From positions 1 to 7,949 of the forward strand of contig CATYZV010000073.1 of the NCBI GenBank assembly GCA_958415865.1: DNA of 7,949 bases, read 5' to 3'. Positions within the stretch are counted from its first letter, which is position 1. Every line of letters starts with the position of its first letter. This DNA is from an uncultured Selenomonadaceae bacterium (GTDB taxonomy: Bacteria > Bacillota > Negativicutes > Selenomonadales > Selenomonadaceae). Under the pieces are notes generated by a model. It was given only the letters and a program-made list of their open reading frames with translations, did not search any database and was not told the origin of the DNA. A program made the position numbers and the translations under genes. This document shows, piece by piece, positions 6,722 through 7,949 of this stretch.

Positions 6722-7306
6722 AGCAACTACCTCCCTATCTGCATTGGAGCAGTCCTTAGAAAAATAAGCAAACCACGCCTCTGCTCCTCTTATTCTTCTG
6801 ATATCACCGAATGTTATCTTGGGCAATTCAATGAAGTGAAACTCTATATCCTGCGATATGATTTCATTCGTTTCCTCATCCTTGAGATAAACTTTACGAT
6901 GGTATCTTTCATCCGGAAAATAAGCAAAATCCAGCAGGTGAATAGAAATCGTTGGCATCACTTTTGTGTAATACTCGCCTCTATTCAGCTGATCACCGTG
7001 CAGGCGGCAGCAGTAGTACACAGCCCGTCTGATATAGAAATCCTGTGCCGCTACCTGAACCTCGATGTTTATCTGCGTTCCGTCATTCATAACAGCCAAA
7101 ATATCCAATGCCGGTACTTTTTCACCTTTGAACTTCGGCAGCATATCTTTATCATTGAATCTTAGATTGACAAACTCATTGCCTGCACTGCGGTTCAAGA
7201 TACTGTTGAGAAAATTGAGCGTCAAGTTCTTTCTATGCTTATTTCCCATCAGACTCTTAAAGTAAATATCATTGAGCCGATATACATCGTTTTCTACTTT
7301 CACCAT
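6416..7306 (-). CDS. Rpn family recombination-promoting nuclease, full-length (RpnL-like)
   Basis: 296 aa. The start at 7306 is set by AAAGGAG (7316-7322), 9 nt upstream. The product is a Rpn/YhgA-type protein of the PD-(D/E)XK nuclease superfamily (the PDDEXK_2, so-called transposase, family). The N-terminus has the family opening NDIYFKSLMGN (12-22). The nuclease core shows D68 in ALDILA and E82-x-Q84 in IEVQV, the D...ExQ form of the active site. Residues 91-190 continue the conserved domain (YYCCRL, LPKITFGDIRRIRG). From G242 come five tetrapeptide units (GKEE, GFAE, GIAE, GQAR, GRAK), probably one long helix, then a short helical end finishing EEIEKLKR. Family members cut DNA and promote RecA-independent recombination; in E. 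coli they act as toxic phage-defence nucleases held in check by their own C-terminal fragment. A second, nearly identical gene lies directly upstream. The region is AT-richer than the metabolic genes. Confidence 0.92.
   Translation of the reverse strand: MVKVENDVYRLNDIYFKSLMGNKHRKNLTLNFLNSILNRSAGNEFVNLRFNDKDMLPKFKGEKVPALDILAVMNDGTQINIEVQVAAQDFYIRRAVYYCCRLHGDQLNRGEYYTKVMPTISIHLLDFAYFPDERYHRKVYLKDEETNEIISQDIEFHFIELPKITFGDIRRIRGAEAWFAYFSKDCSNADREVVAMNNPAIKDAVDFENRFFASDKMKRQYELSEKHRHDYISSIDYAHMQGKEEGFAEGIAEGQARGRAKERMNNAKSLLSNGLPLDIITKSLHLTDEEIEKLKR
6524..6583 (-). repeat. Five tetrapeptide (12-bp) coding repeats in rpn copy 1
   Basis: The units GKEE, GFAE, GIAE, GQAR and GRAK follow the pattern G-x-A/E-E/charged. 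They are degenerate at the DNA level (GGN at each unit start). The other copy has only three units at 7567-7602, and the 24-bp length difference between the variable tails equals two units. Confidence 0.75.
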
Positions 7307-7331
7307 GGTGATAAGCTCCTTTGTTTCTTTT

Positions 7332-7340
7332 ATTATATCA
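7332..7340 (-). promoter_or_regulatory. Extended -10 promoter for rpn copy 1
   Basis: TGATATAAT on the - strand is a perfect TATAAT (7332-7337) with the TGn extension, about 26 bp upstream of the ATG at 7306. No good -35 is present at 16-18 bp spacing, as is common for extended -10 promoters. It lies in the 152-bp gap between the two rpn genes, so copy 1 can be transcribed independently of copy 2. Confidence 0.5.
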
Positions 7341-7458
7341 CAAAGAGCACGGTAGAAATATCATCATAGTGAATATAAAAAACAGCTTCTAGCACTTGCA
7401 TTATAAATCCAGATTTAAAGACCGTATAGTTTGCAAAAAAATTCGTGATCATAGTCTT

Positions 7459-7740
7459 TTATGGTTTTAATTTTTCTATTTCTTCGACAGGTAATTCTAC
7501 ACTTCTAGCTATAGTCTGTACATCCAGTCCTATTTGCAGTAAATTCTGTGCTGTCTTTAAAGCCCTTTCTCTAGCTCCTTCAGCTCTACCTTCAGTAATG
7601 CCCTGCATATGAGCATAATCTATAGAAGATATATAATCATGCCTATGCTTTTCCGATAACTCATACTGCCGCTTCATTTTATCGCTGGCAAAGAATCTGT
7701 TTTCAAAATCAACAGCATCTTTGATTGCAGGATTATTCAT
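7459..7740 (-). CDS. Internal in-frame small protein, RpnS-like antitoxin candidate (copy 2)
   Basis: 93 aa beginning MNNPAIKDAV. The same AGGGAGGT element (7748-7755) lies 8 nt before the internal ATG as in copy 1, although a base just beside it differs (GTC versus ATC Asp codon context). Compared with the copy 1 fragment it is 8 residues, or two repeat units, shorter and has a different tail. If the family model holds, each fragment would preferentially inhibit its own full-length partner; this is inference. Confidence 0.58.
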   Translation of the reverse strand: MNNPAIKDAVDFENRFFASDKMKRQYELSEKHRHDYISSIDYAHMQGITEGRAEGARERALKTAQNLLQIGLDVQTIARSVELPVEEIEKLKP

Positions 7741-7949
7741 AGCAACTACCTCCCTGTCTGCATTGGAGCAGTCCTTAGAAAAATAGGCAAACCATGCCTC
7801 TACTCCTCTTATTCTTCTGATATCACCGAATGTTATCTTCGGCAGTTCAATAAAGTGAAACTCTATATCCTGCGATATGATTTCATTCGTTTTATCATCC
7901 TTGAGATAAACTTTACGATGGTATCTTTCATCCGGAAAATAAGCAAAAT
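7459..7949 (-). CDS. Second Rpn family nuclease, 5' end beyond the window
   Basis: The frame is open from the window edge to the stop at 7459-7461, giving 163 visible C-terminal codons (one incomplete). The first visible residues FAYFPDERYHRK correspond to residues 127-138 of copy 1, so the D68/E82 nuclease core lies outside the window and its intactness cannot be judged. Through MQG the two proteins are almost identical (for example DEETNE versus DDKTNE, GAEAW versus GVEAW). Beyond it copy 2 has three tetrapeptide units (GITE, GRAE, GARE) and a different helical tail, ending EEIEKLKP. It is not a pseudogene in the visible part. No strong terminator follows it, so transcription may run on into copy 1. 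It is either a tandem duplicate of copy 1 or a relative kept similar by gene conversion. Confidence 0.88.
   Translation of the reverse strand, partial: FAYFPDERYHRKVYLKDDKTNEIISQDIEFHFIELPKITFGDIRRIRGVEAWFAYFSKDCSNADREVVAMNNPAIKDAVDFENRFFASDKMKRQYELSEKHRHDYISSIDYAHMQGITEGRAEGARERALKTAQNLLQIGLDVQTIARSVELPVEEIEKLKP
7567..7602 (-). repeat. Three tetrapeptide (12-bp) coding repeats in rpn copy 2
   Basis: The units are GITE, GRAE and GARE, the same periodicity and position as the five units of copy 1 at 6524-6583. Confidence 0.7.

Larger units (their letters stand above)
6386..6930 (-). repeat. rpn duplication, copy 1 (partner at 7429-7949)
   Basis: 6582-6930 aligns without gaps to 7601-7949 with 14 mismatches by hand count (about 96%). 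6386-6442 aligns to 7429-7485 with one A-indel and one substitution, spanning the last codons, the stop and about 30 bp beyond. The intervening 6443-6581 (139 bp) does not align well to 7486-7600 (115 bp). The partner repeat may extend past the window edge. Confidence 0.9.

Noticed and set aside
7459..7740. rpn copy 2 as a truncated pseudogene of 93 codons
   Set aside because: The reading frame continues without a stop to the window edge and encodes residues closely matching copy 1; only the window truncates it.
6416..7949. Mobile element, because Rpn proteins are often labelled putative transposases
   Set aside because: No terminal inverted repeats or target-site duplications are visible, and family knowledge points to nucleases with recombination and phage-defence roles.

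Overview
The window looks like a chromosomal segment from an anaerobic or gut-type Bacillota-like bacterium, possibly a member of the Negativicutes. The lineage is inferred from strong AGGAGG ribosome binding sites, sigma70-type promoters and the gene mix (GH36 alpha-galactosidase, AGCS symporter, SUFU/DUF2185 protein, Rpn nucleases). No rRNA or marker gene is present to confirm it.

Layout, left to right. (1) 70-564 (+): an exported, extremely aspartate-rich protein with a C-terminal glycine-zipper segment, closed by a strong intrinsic terminator. (2) 680-829 (+): a good promoter followed by a structured RNA that ends in a terminator-like stem and T-run, lying directly against the start of the next gene. 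(3) 846-2255 (+): a TPR-like / Suppressor-of-fused / DUF2185 (Imm33-like) protein of the kind found as immunity proteins against polymorphic toxins. It ends at a stem-loop shared with the convergent gene. (4) 2325-3752 (-): a sodium:alanine/glycine symporter with its own consensus promoter and a leader of about 130 nt. (5) 3957-6215 (-): an intracellular GH36 alpha-galactosidase with a -10 box, a poor -35 and two upstream direct repeats, which suggests activator control. (6) 6416-7949 (-): two tandem rpn genes encoding PD-(D/E)XK recombination-promoting nucleases; the second is cut by the window edge. This part is visibly AT-richer than the metabolic genes.

The most interesting system is the rpn pair. 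Where both can be seen, the copies are about 96% identical over 349 bp (my hand count is 14 differences). At a sharp point they switch to unrelated-looking C-terminal tails with different numbers of a tetrapeptide repeat (5 versus 3). They then become nearly identical again across the last codons and about 30 bp past the stop. In both copies the sequence AGGGAGGT lies 8 nt before an in-frame internal ATG, which would give separate C-terminal proteins of 101 and 93 aa. This matches the gene-within-gene toxin-antitoxin arrangement (RpnL/RpnS) described for E. coli Rpn phage-defence proteins. Together with the SUFU/DUF2185 protein, the window carries two conflict-related loci on either side of ordinary sugar and amino-acid uptake genes.
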